The notes beneath the pieces are model-generated. The model made no database searches, was not told where the DNA came from, and saw nothing but the letters and a program-made list of their open reading frames with translations. A stretch of 64,000 bases of DNA from Haladaptatus sp. R4 (GTDB lineage: Archaea > Halobacteriota > Halobacteria > Halobacteriales > Haladaptataceae), in NCBI RefSeq assembly GCF_001625445.1, contig NZ_LWHG01000031.1, forward strand, positions 62,001-126,000, read 5' to 3'. The position numbers and the translations under genes were made by a program. Shown piece by piece: positions 9,626-18,386 of the stretch (its first letter is position 1; each line of letters opens with the position of its first letter).

Positions 9626-10945
9626 CTACGCGAAGTTCGGGAGAACGAAGAACCGCACCGTGAGATCGAGAATCCCGGTGAAGACCGTCACGAGCATGAT
9701 GGCCGTCCCGTACCGTAGCCAGTAGCGGAACGTGATCGGGTCGCCGTGACGCTCGCTGATTTTGACGGCCACGACGGTCGCGGAGGAACCGATGTAGGTG
9801 GCGTTCCCACCGAATCCGGCACCCATCGCGAGCGCCCACCAGAGTTCGTTACCGTGGAGACCGAGTTGCGAGTTCATCGAGTTGATGACCGGAATCATGG
9901 CCGCCGTGAACGGGATGTTGTCGACGATACCCGAACCGACGGCCGAGATGAGCAGCACGACGATGGAGGCCGAATAGTGGCTCGTGCTCAGGCTCGCGAT
10001 TGCCTTCGCGACCGTCGTGAGGACGCCGGTTTTGGCGATCCCGTCGACGACGACGAACAGGCCCGCGAAGAACAGGAGCGTCGTCCACTCGACGCGGGAA
10101 ACCATCTCTTCCATGTCCTGATTGGCGATGAGTAAGAGCAACGAAGCGCCAGCCAGCGCCACTGTCGCCGGTTCGAGACCCGTGATTCCCTGCAGGGCGA
10201 ACCCGACGGTTACGAGGACCAGAACACCGAGGCTCCGGTAGAGGAGTCCCCAATTTTTGACCTGCTCACGCGGTTCGTGGTCGAGGATACTGTTTTCGGT
10301 GGTACGTTCCCGGATGATCTCGTTCGCCTCCTCGATTTTGTCCGAGAGGTAGTAGCGGAAGGCGATGAGCGTGAGCACCATGCTCAGGAGGACGACGGGC
10401 AGCAGATTGTAGAGGAAATCGACGTAGGTGAGCCCTGCCGCGCTCCCGATGATGATGTTCGGCGGGTCGCCGACGAGGGTTCCGACGCCGCCGATGTTGG
10501 CGAAGGTCGCCTCCATGAGCAACACCGGTTTGGCGTCCACGCCGAGGTCGTCACAGATGCGCAGCGACACCGGCGCGACGAGGAGCACCGTCGTGACGTT
10601 GTCGATGGTCATCGACCCGATGGCGGTGAGGACGCTGAACAGCACGATCATGTAGTAGTAGTTCCCGCGAGAAACCTTGGCGGCGTACACAGCCAGCGCC
10701 TCGAACAGGCCGGTCTCTTCGAGAATTCCGACGATAAGCATCATCCCGAGCAGGAGACCGATGGTGTTCCAGTCGATGGCGGTGATGACCTCCTCCTGCG
10801 AGAAGTAGTCGAAGATGATACCCAACAGCACCATCGCGGCGGCACCCGCCATCGCGACGGTGGAGCGGTCGATACGTTCGCTGATAATGAGCGCGTACGT
10901 GAGTATGAAGACGGTTACTGCCGCGATAAGACCGTAATCCATCAA
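9626..10945 (-). CDS. ArsB/NhaD-superfamily ion transporter
   Basis: The 439-residue protein has about 11-12 membrane helices and belongs to the ion transporter superfamily (SLC13/ArsB/NhaD/CitM). Signature stretches are IDNVTTVLLVAPV (about 114-126), GGVGTLVGDPPNIIIG (about 153-168) and, in the second half, GIVDNIPFTAAMIPV. The two-fold repeat of the DNxPT-like motif is clear. Haloarchaeal members are usually annotated as Na+/H+ antiporter NhaD-like or citrate/arsenite-type carriers; the substrate is not readable. It converges with the mrp operon, 36 bases from mnhG, and may also serve Na+ balance. Confidence 0.8.
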   Translation of the reverse strand: MMDYGLIAAVTVFILTYALIISERIDRSTVAMAGAAAMVLLGIIFDYFSQEEVITAIDWNTIGLLLGMMLIVGILEETGLFEALAVYAAKVSRGNYYYMIVLFSVLTAIGSMTIDNVTTVLLVAPVSLRICDDLGVDAKPVLLMEATFANIGGVGTLVGDPPNIIIGSAAGLTYVDFLYNLLPVVLLSMVLTLIAFRYYLSDKIEEANEIIRERTTENSILDHEPREQVKNWGLLYRSLGVLVLVTVGFALQGITGLEPATVALAGASLLLLIANQDMEEMVSRVEWTTLLFFAGLFVVVDGIAKTGVLTTVAKAIASLSTSHYSASIVVLLISAVGSGIVDNIPFTAAMIPVINSMNSQLGLHGNELWWALAMGAGFGGNATYIGSSATVVAVKISERHGDPITFRYWLRYGTAIMLVTVFTGILDLTVRFFVLPNFA

Positions 10946-11263
10946 CGGTCACCTCTATCGGCGACTACATCTACTTCGCTTCCAACAGACGGTGCCGACG
11001 TGTTCGAACAATAACGGAATACACGTCGGCCCCGGTATGCACTATCCATCATGCTGTGTTTGATTCGGTTTTCATCCCCTAAATGTACCGATTTTAGTCA
11101 CTGGAGCGCGATACGAACCCGTTTTCGAGAACAATCGTTATGATTCGTTTGCTCTACGCGTCGTCCCACAGCTTGACTCGTTGGCTCCACGCGTCGTCCC
11201 ACAGCTGTCTTTTTTCCGAGAAAATGAGCGGTTCCGATGCGATCTTCCGGTCGGCCGAACGCG
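10946..11263. other. Intergenic region with a short direct repeat
   Basis: This 318-base gap precedes the NhaD-type transporter (minus strand) and follows the stop of the UspA gene. It should carry the transporter promoter. The only distinct structure is a 23-base direct repeat listed separately. I see no credible gene. Confidence 0.5.
11151..11206. repeat. Tandem 23-base direct repeat, 33-base period
   Basis: Two copies of GCTCYACGCGTCGTCCCACAGCT lie at 11151-11173 and 11184-11206 and differ at one base. A run of six T (plus strand) follows at about 11209. The repeat lies just beyond the UspA stop codon and its role is unknown. Confidence 0.7.
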
Positions 11264-11710
11264 TCAGTCGTCGTCGGCGTCTGCCGGATCCTCGATGTGG
11301 ATCACCAGGACGGGAACGGTGGCCGACCGGACGACGTGTTCGGTCACGCTGCCTGAGATGACACGACCGATTCCGGTACGCCCGTGGGTTCCCATGACGA
11401 TGAGGTCGATGTCGTGTTCGTCGGCGTACTTGACTATCTGCTCCGCAGACGAACCGGAAATGACCGTCCCCTCGGCCTCGACGCCCTCGCTTTCGGCCTG
11501 CTTGACGACGCCTTCCACGATGTCCTCCCCCATCTCCTTGAACTCGTCGTCGACGCTGATCGAGCTGACCGACGACGGGAGCGTGTCCGCGTCCACGGTG
11601 TGGAGGACGTGAAGCTTCCCGCCGTCCTGTTTGGCCTGGTGGATCGCGTGCTCGACCGCTTTTTCGGAGACGTCGCTTCCGTCCGTCGGAACCAACACGT
11701 TGTCGTACAT
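11264..11710 (-). CDS. Universal stress protein (UspA family)
   Basis: The 148-residue start MYDNVLVPTDGSD is the standard UspA opening, so an upstream in-frame ATG adding nine residues was not used. The ATP-binding signature GTHGRTGIGRVISGSVTEHVVR (G-2x-G-9x-G-S/T) lies at about residues 110-131, which suggests a nucleotide-binding member. It lies between the MscS channel and the NhaD-type transporter, all on the same strand. The acidic C-terminus is typical of haloarchaea. Confidence 0.9.
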   Translation of the reverse strand: MYDNVLVPTDGSDVSEKAVEHAIHQAKQDGGKLHVLHTVDADTLPSSVSSISVDDEFKEMGEDIVEGVVKQAESEGVEAEGTVISGSSAEQIVKYADEHDIDLIVMGTHGRTGIGRVISGSVTEHVVRSATVPVLVIHIEDPADADDD

Positions 11711-11835
11711 ACTGGAAGAATAAACCGGCTGGTTCAAGGAAGTATCGGTGAACGAGACTCAACGTCGGTCGAGTCGGGGAGGCTCGTCGGCACGACGGAC
11801 GAGCGCTCGAAACAGCGAAAATCGCCCTCGGGGGA

Positions 11836-12612
11836 TCAGTTTCGAAGTCGGACCGCACCCTTCCGGAAGACGAGATGGTTGGGAATGATGAACTCCTCGC
11901 CGTCGTTTTCGATGTGAGTGACGAACAGATCTACCTCCTGGACGATACCCTGGTTTCCGGCGACACGGACCTCGTCGCCGATGCCGTAGGGTTGGTTGAG
12001 CAAGAGATAGATTCCCGCCGCGGAGGAGCGGAGGAGGTCCCAGAACGCCACCGCGCCGAAGACGATGGCGGCGACGACGTACGCGCCGAAGAGGACGAGC
12101 AAGGTCATCACCGCGATGCCGATCTGGCTCAGCGCGATGAGCGAGGCGATGTAGACGATGCTGTACTTGACGATTCGGGGGATGACGTTGACTTCGGGGA
12201 GTTTGACGCTCCGGAGTCGCTCGCTGACGAGCAGTTCGGCCTTGTCCGCAACGATGAACCCGATGATGAACACGAGTGCCGCGACGAACAACTGCGGTGT
12301 GAAGAGGATTATCTGCCAGAAAAGTTGCGTGCTCAGCGGTAGTTCGGCCGTGTTGAGCGCGAGAAGGATCGTGACGCCGTAGATGAACCACGACGTGAGA
12401 CGGGCGATGAGAGAGACCGTCGTGGTACCGAGGCTTCGGGCGGTGCGCTCGAACGGCGTCCCCTCCACGACTTCGTGGAGTCCTGCGGCACGGAGGATAC
12501 GCATGTTCAATCGACCGAGCAGATACCCGGCGATGCCACCGACGATGAGAATGAGGATGGCGAGGACGATTCGGTACTCCTGTTGGAGGAGTACCTGCCA
12601 TTCCGCGGCCAT
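11836..12612 (-). CDS. mscS: MscS-family small-conductance mechanosensitive channel
   Basis: The 258-residue protein has four or five N-terminal helices and ends in a short MscS beta domain: GIYLLLNQPYGIGDEVRVAGNQG (split here only by length) is the pore-lining end plus the conserved P-F/Y-x-x-G-D turn, and EEFIIPNHLVFRKGAV is the terminal strand pair. It lacks the long C-terminal domain of E. coli MscS. It begins one base after the stop of dacZ, so the pair is an operon. In other organisms c-di-AMP controls osmolyte and ion traffic, which makes the pairing meaningful. Confidence 0.85.
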   Translation of the reverse strand: MAAEWQVLLQQEYRIVLAILILIVGGIAGYLLGRLNMRILRAAGLHEVVEGTPFERTARSLGTTTVSLIARLTSWFIYGVTILLALNTAELPLSTQLFWQIILFTPQLFVAALVFIIGFIVADKAELLVSERLRSVKLPEVNVIPRIVKYSIVYIASLIALSQIGIAVMTLLVLFGAYVVAAIVFGAVAFWDLLRSSAAGIYLLLNQPYGIGDEVRVAGNQGIVQEVDLFVTHIENDGEEFIIPNHLVFRKGAVRLRN

Positions 12613-13425
12613 CTAATAAGCCTCCGGGTCGAGTTCCAGAATTATCTCACCGCCCTTGAACGCCCGAACGAGCCCATCACTCTCCGAGAGGACGATGGCC
12701 GTCGCGTTCGTATCGCGCGTGATCGCACCGCCCGCCATGTGGCGTGCACCGAGTCCTTTCGGGATGTCCACGCCCTCCGCCGACGGTTCGAGGTAGCGGT
12801 ACGCCGAGACGATTTTGCCCGAATCGGAGATGACGAACGCGCCGTCGAGTCGGGAGAACTCCTTCAGCATGACGTTCACGATGGGGTCCCCGACGTGGAC
12901 GTGGCTCTTCTCGAACGGGTTGTACGACAGCGGGCGGGACTTGTTCATCACTTTGCCCGCGTCACCGACGATGAACAGCGCGCCGACGGGTTTCCCTTTC
13001 TGTCCCTTCTTCCCCAGTTCGATGGCGACTTCGAACACGTCCCGGATGACGCCGGGGTCGGCCCGCGAGTTGGCGAACAGGTCGTAGATACCCGAGTGAA
13101 CGTCCTCGTCCGCCCTGGTCTGGGTGACCGTATCGAGTCCGTCGCCGAACATGCTCGCCACGCAGGTCAGTTCGTCACCGTCCTCCGCGAATCCGTTGTC
13201 CATCGCCCCTTCGATGCCGAACCGGATGCGGTCTTTGACGCTGGTGAATTCGAGCGGCAGTTCCACGAAGTTGCTCGCGCCGACGTTGTTGCTCGGGGCG
13301 ACGACGACCACGTCCGTGTCGTCGAGTTCCGCGAACCGTTCGTAGTACGACCCGCTCGGAGAGAAGAGAAACACTGCGTCGACACCCCCGACGAGGTCCT
13401 CCAGAAGTTCGCTCAGGCTAGCCAT
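12613..13425 (-). CDS. dacZ: Diadenylate cyclase DacZ (c-di-AMP synthase)
   Basis: The 270-residue soluble protein joins two ATP into cyclic di-AMP. The DAC domain fills the C-terminal half, with the catalytic motif LDGAFVISDSG (about residues 192-202, Asp-Gly-Ala) and the nucleotide-binding block GARHMAGGAITRDTNATAI beginning at about residue 226. The N-terminal half is the archaeal DacZ domain. DacZ has been studied in Haloferax volcanii, where c-di-AMP level matters for osmotic control. It is the first gene of the pair with mscS (no gap). Confidence 0.9.
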   Translation of the reverse strand: MASLSELLEDLVGGVDAVFLFSPSGSYYERFAELDDTDVVVVAPSNNVGASNFVELPLEFTSVKDRIRFGIEGAMDNGFAEDGDELTCVASMFGDGLDTVTQTRADEDVHSGIYDLFANSRADPGVIRDVFEVAIELGKKGQKGKPVGALFIVGDAGKVMNKSRPLSYNPFEKSHVHVGDPIVNVMLKEFSRLDGAFVISDSGKIVSAYRYLEPSAEGVDIPKGLGARHMAGGAITRDTNATAIVLSESDGLVRAFKGGEIILELDPEAY

Positions 13426-13559
13426 TACAGAAGGCCACTCAATCCCCGGAGAAAAGGTTTGCGGGGGTATATGTCATCAGAAATCTCTTTTTACGGACGT
13501 GTCTCTCGTCGTTCACTGGAGATGTTTTGTCCATTTCCCCGAGTCCCCTGTTCGATTCG

Positions 13560-13829
13560 TTACATACCCATGTCCGCGGCGGGGTCGGGAACTGGCAGGT
13601 CGTTCGGTCGAACGCCAAGCAGTTCCGCCACATGGTCCAACGCCATGTCGAATCCGTAGTAACGTTCGATTTCAGGACTGTCGGCCGTTTCCCTGACTTT
13701 CAGCATCCCGTACCCTTCGCGGTTCTGTGCGACCGCCGCGGTTTTTCCCTCGCGCGAGAATTCGAGGATGCGCTCGTCGTCGGTTTCGGAGTAGCGGGCC
13801 GTGATGTCGTCGTCCGAGAGCGTCGTCAT
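13560..13829 (-). CDS. Small conserved haloarchaeal protein (possibly DUF7111)
   Basis: The start giving MTTLSDDDIT (89 residues) was chosen because sequence upstream of it is rich in Arg/Cys/Ser and reads as non-coding. The product is acidic and soluble, and ends LPVPDPAADMGM. I recall similar proteins in Halobacteria under a DUF7111 label, but this is from memory. It is divergent from the PadR-type regulator, with starts about 84 bases apart, so the two may share control. Confidence 0.65.
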   Translation of the reverse strand: MTTLSDDDITARYSETDDERILEFSREGKTAAVAQNREGYGMLKVRETADSPEIERYYGFDMALDHVAELLGVRPNDLPVPDPAADMGM

Positions 13830-13912
13830 GGTCGCCGGTTCGAAGGGGGGACAGTCGAAGCTATCGGTTCCAACCCGAAAGCGACGTGAGTCTCGCCCCT
13901 CGATTGTCCCAC

Positions 13913-14191
13913 ATGACACGCTGGCACCAGAGCGGCACCCGCCGCGACATGTGCATCCTCCTCGCCGAGGCCGGGGAACTCCGCGGCCAGAAACTCAAGA
14001 CGAGACTCGAATCACACTACGACAAACAACTCGATCCGAAGCGATACTACGCGACGCTGGAGCGCCTCGTCGAAAGCGGGCACGTGGAGCGACGGGTCGA
14101 AGGGCTATACGACGTGTTCACGCTGACAGAAATCGGGGAACAACGGCTACGGGAGCAGTTCGAGTGGATGCGGGAACGGGTCGAGGAGTAG
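13913..14191 (+). CDS. PadR-like winged-helix transcriptional regulator
   Basis: The 92-residue start is MTRWHQSGTRRDMC; nine further in-frame residues upstream look unlikely. The winged helix covers about residues 10-80 (RRDMCILLAEAG, RYYATLERLVESGHVERR, DVFTLTEIGEQRLRE), the PadR arrangement of recognition helix and beta wing. It lacks a C-terminal dimerisation helix domain, as is common in haloarchaea. No target is evident; the divergent 89-residue gene is the nearest candidate. Confidence 0.75.
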   Translation: MTRWHQSGTRRDMCILLAEAGELRGQKLKTRLESHYDKQLDPKRYYATLERLVESGHVERRVEGLYDVFTLTEIGEQRLREQFEWMRERVEE

Positions 14192-14195
14192 GGTC

Positions 14196-15362
14196 TCACT
14201 CGTCTGCAAGTTCGCCCGCGAGTTCCTCGGCGACGGTGAGTCCCAGTTCGTCCTTGCTCCCGCTGTACTCCCGGACGCTGTTCGGCCGGACGAACAGCGT
14301 CCTCGTTTCCTCCTCCCCCATGACGCTCGCGTCGTTCGCGACGACGAACGAGCAGTCGGCCCGTTCCAGGGTTTCACGGGCGGCGACGACCATCGCGTCG
14401 TCGTCGCCGCTCGTTTCGGCCTTGAACCCAATGATGGGGAGGGTGGGATGTTCGTCCCGAACCGTGTCGATGAGTTTGGGAGTCGGATGCAAGTCGAGGG
14501 TGAGTTCCCGTCCCGACCGGATCTTTTCGTCCTCGTCGTCGGCGGTGTAGTCGCTGATGGCGGCGACGGAGACGAGAGCGTCGGCCGGAAGTCCTTCGAT
14601 GTGCTGGCGGACGGCGTCGAGCATCTCGGCGCTGGTCTCGACCTGCTCGACGGTGGCGTAAGGGACGGTCGGTCCGTCGTGAATCAGCGTGACGGAAGCG
14701 CCGTAGACGTAGCAGGCGCGGGCGACCGCTCGCCCCGTCTTTCCGGAGGAGCGACTCGTGATGATTCGGACGGGGTCGATGGCCTCGCTGGTCGCGCCGC
14801 TGGTGATCACGACGCGCTTTCCGCCGAACAGGTCGGGGGTGGTCGCGCGGGCGACGTCGAGCGCGATGGCGTCCTGAGTGGCGATTTTCGCCTTCCCTTC
14901 TTCGATTCTCGGGTCGACGAACGCGACGCCCCACGATTCGACGCGGTCGATGGCATCGAGGACGCCGGGGTGGTCGTACATGGGTTCGTGCATGGCGGGC
15001 GCGATGACGACGGGCACGTCCGCGCCGAGTGCCGTCGTCGCGCAGGTCGTGACGGGCGTGTCGTCGATGGCTCCCGCGATTTTCCCGACGGTGTTCGCCG
15101 TCGCGGGCGCGACGAGGAACACGTCGGCCCAGCCCTCACGGCCGCAGAGTTCGACGTGTTCGACTTTCCCCGTTATCTCGGTGACGACCGGGTTGTCGGT
15201 GGCGAACTCGACGGCCCACGGATTGATGATGCCCTTCGCGCTCGGCGACATCACCGCGCGGACGTTCGCGCCGCGCCTGCGCAACTCGTGTGCCAGTTCG
15301 ACCACTTTCACCGCCGCGATACTTCCGGTCACCCCCAAGGCCACGTTCACTCCGGTCAGCAT
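14196..15362 (-). CDS. coaBC: Bifunctional phosphopantothenoylcysteine decarboxylase / phosphopantothenate-cysteine ligase
   Basis: The 388-residue protein carries out two steps of coenzyme A synthesis. The N-terminal CoaC half (to about 180) is a flavoprotein with GVTGSIAAVK at the start and the PAMHEPMYDHP loop; the C-terminal CoaB half has ITSGATSEAIDPVRIITSRS, the nucleotide/phosphopantothenate site, and the GFKAET motif near residue 326. The order and length fit archaeal CoaBC. It converges on the PadR gene with a 4-base gap. Confidence 0.92.
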   Translation of the reverse strand: MLTGVNVALGVTGSIAAVKVVELAHELRRRGANVRAVMSPSAKGIINPWAVEFATDNPVVTEITGKVEHVELCGREGWADVFLVAPATANTVGKIAGAIDDTPVTTCATTALGADVPVVIAPAMHEPMYDHPGVLDAIDRVESWGVAFVDPRIEEGKAKIATQDAIALDVARATTPDLFGGKRVVITSGATSEAIDPVRIITSRSSGKTGRAVARACYVYGASVTLIHDGPTVPYATVEQVETSAEMLDAVRQHIEGLPADALVSVAAISDYTADDEDEKIRSGRELTLDLHPTPKLIDTVRDEHPTLPIIGFKAETSGDDDAMVVAARETLERADCSFVVANDASVMGEEETRTLFVRPNSVREYSGSKDELGLTVAEELAGELADE

Positions 15363-15976
15363 TATCCGATAGTGGGTGGGGTACCCCGAAAAAAGTCACT
15401 GGTTCGATGGTTGGGTGGATTACGACTCAGCAGCGATGGTGGAGGTTCAGAATCACCCGACTGCTCGCTCCGAGTGAATGACTCTGTAACTACTTTGGCT
15501 GCAATTACTGAGAAGCAGACGTCGAAAGCCCCCGTCCGTTCGCGGTCGCTCAGCGACATCTCGATTCGTCGCTGGCGCTCCTCACGAGAGAGGTCACTGA
15601 GACGACCACGCGGTGCGCGAACGACGGCCCCTTTCAGTCCGCCCACACTACCGCCCCGCTACCGCACCACACCCTCCCCAACCGATTCGCTCGGTCGCTG
15701 GCGCTCCCTTACTCATCCCTCGCGCGGGAAGCCAGACAGGCCCTCTGCCGACCGCTGGCTTCGGGCCTGTTGGCGCACGCGCCGTACATTGGTTCCGTAT
15801 CGTCATAGCCCGTCCTTCCGAGTGGCGCGGTGCGGTGGCGGTGCGGAAATTCATTGTTGCTCGGTCATTGTAGTCACAGAAGTAGCAAAATCCTCCCGTC
15901 AGTAACGAACAGAGGTATTCAAAATCAGTTTCCCAGCAACTGCAACCACAAAACAACCCAAACCGTCTCACCCATC
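15363..15976. repeat. Gene-free 614-base region with interspersed haloarchaeal repeat modules
   Basis: No open frame here looks coding. Two modules recur in the 36.1-36.6 kb region: a terminal-arm sequence at 15497-15538 (ending TCGAAAGCCCCCGTCCG) and an internal module at 15667-15710 (starting CCACACCCTCCCCA), which matches 36259-36302 at 38 of 44 bases by hand count. I could not find a matching right arm here, so this copy looks incomplete or rearranged. It lies between coaBC and the ABC exporter, both on the minus strand. Confidence 0.65.
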
Positions 15977-17905
15977 CTATTCTCGACTCACTTGACTCGC
16001 ACTCGCCCGCCGAGAAGCCTCCAACACGAACTCCTCGGACAAGGCATCGATCTCCCCGGCCTGCACGCGCCAGAGGTTGGCGTACAGTCCGTCGTTGTCC
16101 AGCAGTTCCTCGTGGGTGCCGCGCTCCACGATTTCTCCTTCTTCCACGGAGAGGATGGTGTCCGCGCCCTTCACCGTCGAGAGGCGGTGGGCGATGATGA
16201 ACGTCGTGCGGTCCTCGGTGAGTCGGTCGAGACTACGCTGGATGAGCATCTCCGTCTCGGTGTCCACCGCGCTCGTCGCCTCGTCCAACACGAGCAGTTC
16301 GGGGTCGGCCAGAATCGTGCGGGCGATGGAAATCCGCTGGCGCTGGCCGCCCGACAGCTTCAGTCCGCGTTCGCCGACCCGCGTGTCGTAACCGTCGGGG
16401 AGGTTGGTGATGAAGTCGTGTGCCTCGGCGGCCTTCGCGGCCGCCACGATATCCTCGTGGCTCGCGTCGAACGCCCCATACGAAATGTTCTCCTCGACGG
16501 TGCCGTCGAAGAGGAAGGTGTCCTGCCCGACGTAGCCGATGTGCCCGCGCAGGCTCTCGACCGTGAGGTCGCGCACGTCGTGGCCGTCCACTCGAATCGC
16601 GCCGCCCGTCACGTCGTAGAGGCGCGGGAGAAGCTTGCAGATGGTGGACTTCCCGGCACCCGTCGGCCCGACGAGGCCGACCGTCTCGCCGGGTTCGGCG
16701 GTGAACGTCACGTCCGATAAGACCTCGTGGTCGCCCTCGTAGGCAAAGTCGACGTGGTCGTACTCGACCTCCCCCTCCACGTCGTCGGCGTCCAGCGCCA
16801 CGGCGTCCGGACTGCTGGTGATGGCCGGTTCGATGGAGAGCAAGCCGAAGATGCGTCGTGCGGAGGCCTTGGCGTCCTCGTAGCGGTCCACCACCTCGCT
16901 CATCTGCGTGAGCGGTTCGACCATCCGTTGGGTGAGGATGAGGAAAGTGACCATGTCACCGACGCTGGGAGACGCCCCCGAAAAACCGAGCGGCGGACCG
17001 GAGAGGAGCCACAGTCCCCCGACGACGAACGTCGCGGCGAACGCGATGGAGGTGAGCAACTGCATTCCCGGTCGATAAATGAAGTTCATCCGGAGCGCCT
17101 GCCAATCCCGGCGGAAGTAGTCGTAGGAGACCTTCCGAACGCGTTCGCCCTCGAACGACTCCGTTCCCGCGGTCTTGATGACCTCGATTCCGGCGAGGTT
17201 GTTCTCCAGCCGCGTGTTCAGGTTCCCGACCGACGACCGAACTCCCGAATAGAACTTCTCGATCCGCTTCATGAACCACCACGTGAACAGCGCCGCGACG
17301 GGAATGACGGCCATCGTGACGAGCGCGAGTTGTGGACTGGTCAGAAAGAGAATCGCGCCGATGCCGACGATGAGGACGAACAACTGGACGGCGCTCCCCA
17401 TCATGTTGTCGAGGAACAGTTCGAGGCGGTTCGCGTCGTTGTTCAGGACGCTCATCAACTCGCCCGTCTTGTGGTCGTCGAAGAAGGTCATGTCCAACCG
17501 CTGCATCCACTGGTAGGTCGAGGTCCGAACTTCGTGTTTGACGCGGTGGGAGAACAGGTTCAGGCTGGACGACCGCGCAAAGTTACAGAACGCCGCGAGT
17601 ACCATCGCCACGCCCATGATTTCGGCCGAGAACCAGAACTGGCCCATCTGCGTCGTCGGAATCCACGACTGAGGGACGAAATAGAGCGAGTACGCGTTGC
17701 TATTGAACGACTCGGCGAACACCGAATCGATAGCGACCCCGAGCACGAGCGGCGGCACGAGCGACAGTAACCGCGACAGCAGACTCGTTATCAGTCCGAT
17801 GACGAACCAATGGTAGTGGTCGCCCCCGTATTCGGCGAACAACCGATACATCGGTCGTTCCACTTCCTCCCCCAATTCCTCCGGGTCGACCTCGTCGGCA
17901 CTCAT
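15977..17905 (-). CDS. ABC multidrug/lipid exporter, fused membrane and ATPase domains
   Basis: The 642-residue protein has a six-helix type I exporter membrane domain (about residues 30-350) and one nucleotide-binding domain. Walker A GPTGAGKST is at about 427-435, signature LSGGQRQRISIAR near 530, Walker B LLVLDEATSAVDTE just after, and the switch His in IIAHRLSTV. One fused half transporter implies a homodimer, as in MsbA/Sav1866. The substrate is unknown. Confidence 0.9.
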   Translation of the reverse strand: MSADEVDPEELGEEVERPMYRLFAEYGGDHYHWFVIGLITSLLSRLLSLVPPLVLGVAIDSVFAESFNSNAYSLYFVPQSWIPTTQMGQFWFSAEIMGVAMVLAAFCNFARSSSLNLFSHRVKHEVRTSTYQWMQRLDMTFFDDHKTGELMSVLNNDANRLELFLDNMMGSAVQLFVLIVGIGAILFLTSPQLALVTMAVIPVAALFTWWFMKRIEKFYSGVRSSVGNLNTRLENNLAGIEVIKTAGTESFEGERVRKVSYDYFRRDWQALRMNFIYRPGMQLLTSIAFAATFVVGGLWLLSGPPLGFSGASPSVGDMVTFLILTQRMVEPLTQMSEVVDRYEDAKASARRIFGLLSIEPAITSSPDAVALDADDVEGEVEYDHVDFAYEGDHEVLSDVTFTAEPGETVGLVGPTGAGKSTICKLLPRLYDVTGGAIRVDGHDVRDLTVESLRGHIGYVGQDTFLFDGTVEENISYGAFDASHEDIVAAAKAAEAHDFITNLPDGYDTRVGERGLKLSGGQRQRISIARTILADPELLVLDEATSAVDTETEMLIQRSLDRLTEDRTTFIIAHRLSTVKGADTILSVEEGEIVERGTHEELLDNDGLYANLWRVQAGEIDALSEEFVLEASRRASASQVSRE

Positions 17906-17999
17906 TCCGTGAACGGTTCAGATGGAATTCATAAAGAGTCACGGGTTTCGGCAGGCTGGGAAACGCAAGACATAGTTCGCCCGTCCCGAGAGTCGAACC

Positions 18000-18317
18000 A
18001 TGTCGTGGAAGCTGCTCGTCGTCGCCGGACTGTTCGAAGTCGCGTGGGCCATCGGCCTCGAATACTCCGAGGGCTTCTCGAAACTCTGGCCCTCCGTCTT
18101 CACCGTCGTCGCCCTCGTGGTCAGCATGGCCTTGCTGGCGAAGTCCCTCCAGACGCTCCCCGTCGGCACCGCCTACGCCGTCTGGACCGGCATCGGTGCG
18201 GTCGGGACGGCAATCCTCGGAATCGCCCTCTTCGACGAATCCGCCGACGTGCTGCGGGTCGTGTTTATCGGGGTGATCGTGGTGGGAATCGTCGGCCTGA
18301 ATCTCGTCTCCGGCTAA
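18000..18317 (+). CDS. SMR-family exporter, SugE/Gdx (guanidinium) type
   Basis: The 105-residue protein has four membrane helices. The essential Glu (about residue 13) sits in GLFEVAWAIGLEYSEGF, and PVGTAYAVWTGIGAVG (about 55-70) is the SMR signature. The W-A-x-G-L pattern after the Glu and the S-x-G-F turn favour the Gdx/SugE subtype, which exports guanidinium with proton exchange, over EmrE. The usual Lys in the L-K-Y/x turn is Glu here, a difference worth noting. No guanidine riboswitch was seen upstream. Confidence 0.85.
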   Translation: MSWKLLVVAGLFEVAWAIGLEYSEGFSKLWPSVFTVVALVVSMALLAKSLQTLPVGTAYAVWTGIGAVGTAILGIALFDESADVLRVVFIGVIVVGIVGLNLVSG

Positions 18318-18386
18318 CCCCACGAGATGATTTGTCCGGAGCTGTACTGTTAGAAAACTCCCCAAGCGTACACGCCCGAGCCGTCC

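Noticed and set aside
11154-11858. Long Arg-rich minus-strand frame over the UspA gene
   Set aside because: It is the out-of-frame shadow of the UspA gene, whose motifs and codon use are clear.
15362-15971. Two minus-strand frames between coaBC and the ABC exporter
   Set aside because: They run through repeat modules shared with 36.2 kb and have Arg/Cys-rich non-haloarchaeal composition.
18000-18317. Guanidine riboswitch ahead of the SMR gene
   Set aside because: Only 94 bases separate it from the ABC exporter start and no ykkC-like pairing could be found by eye.
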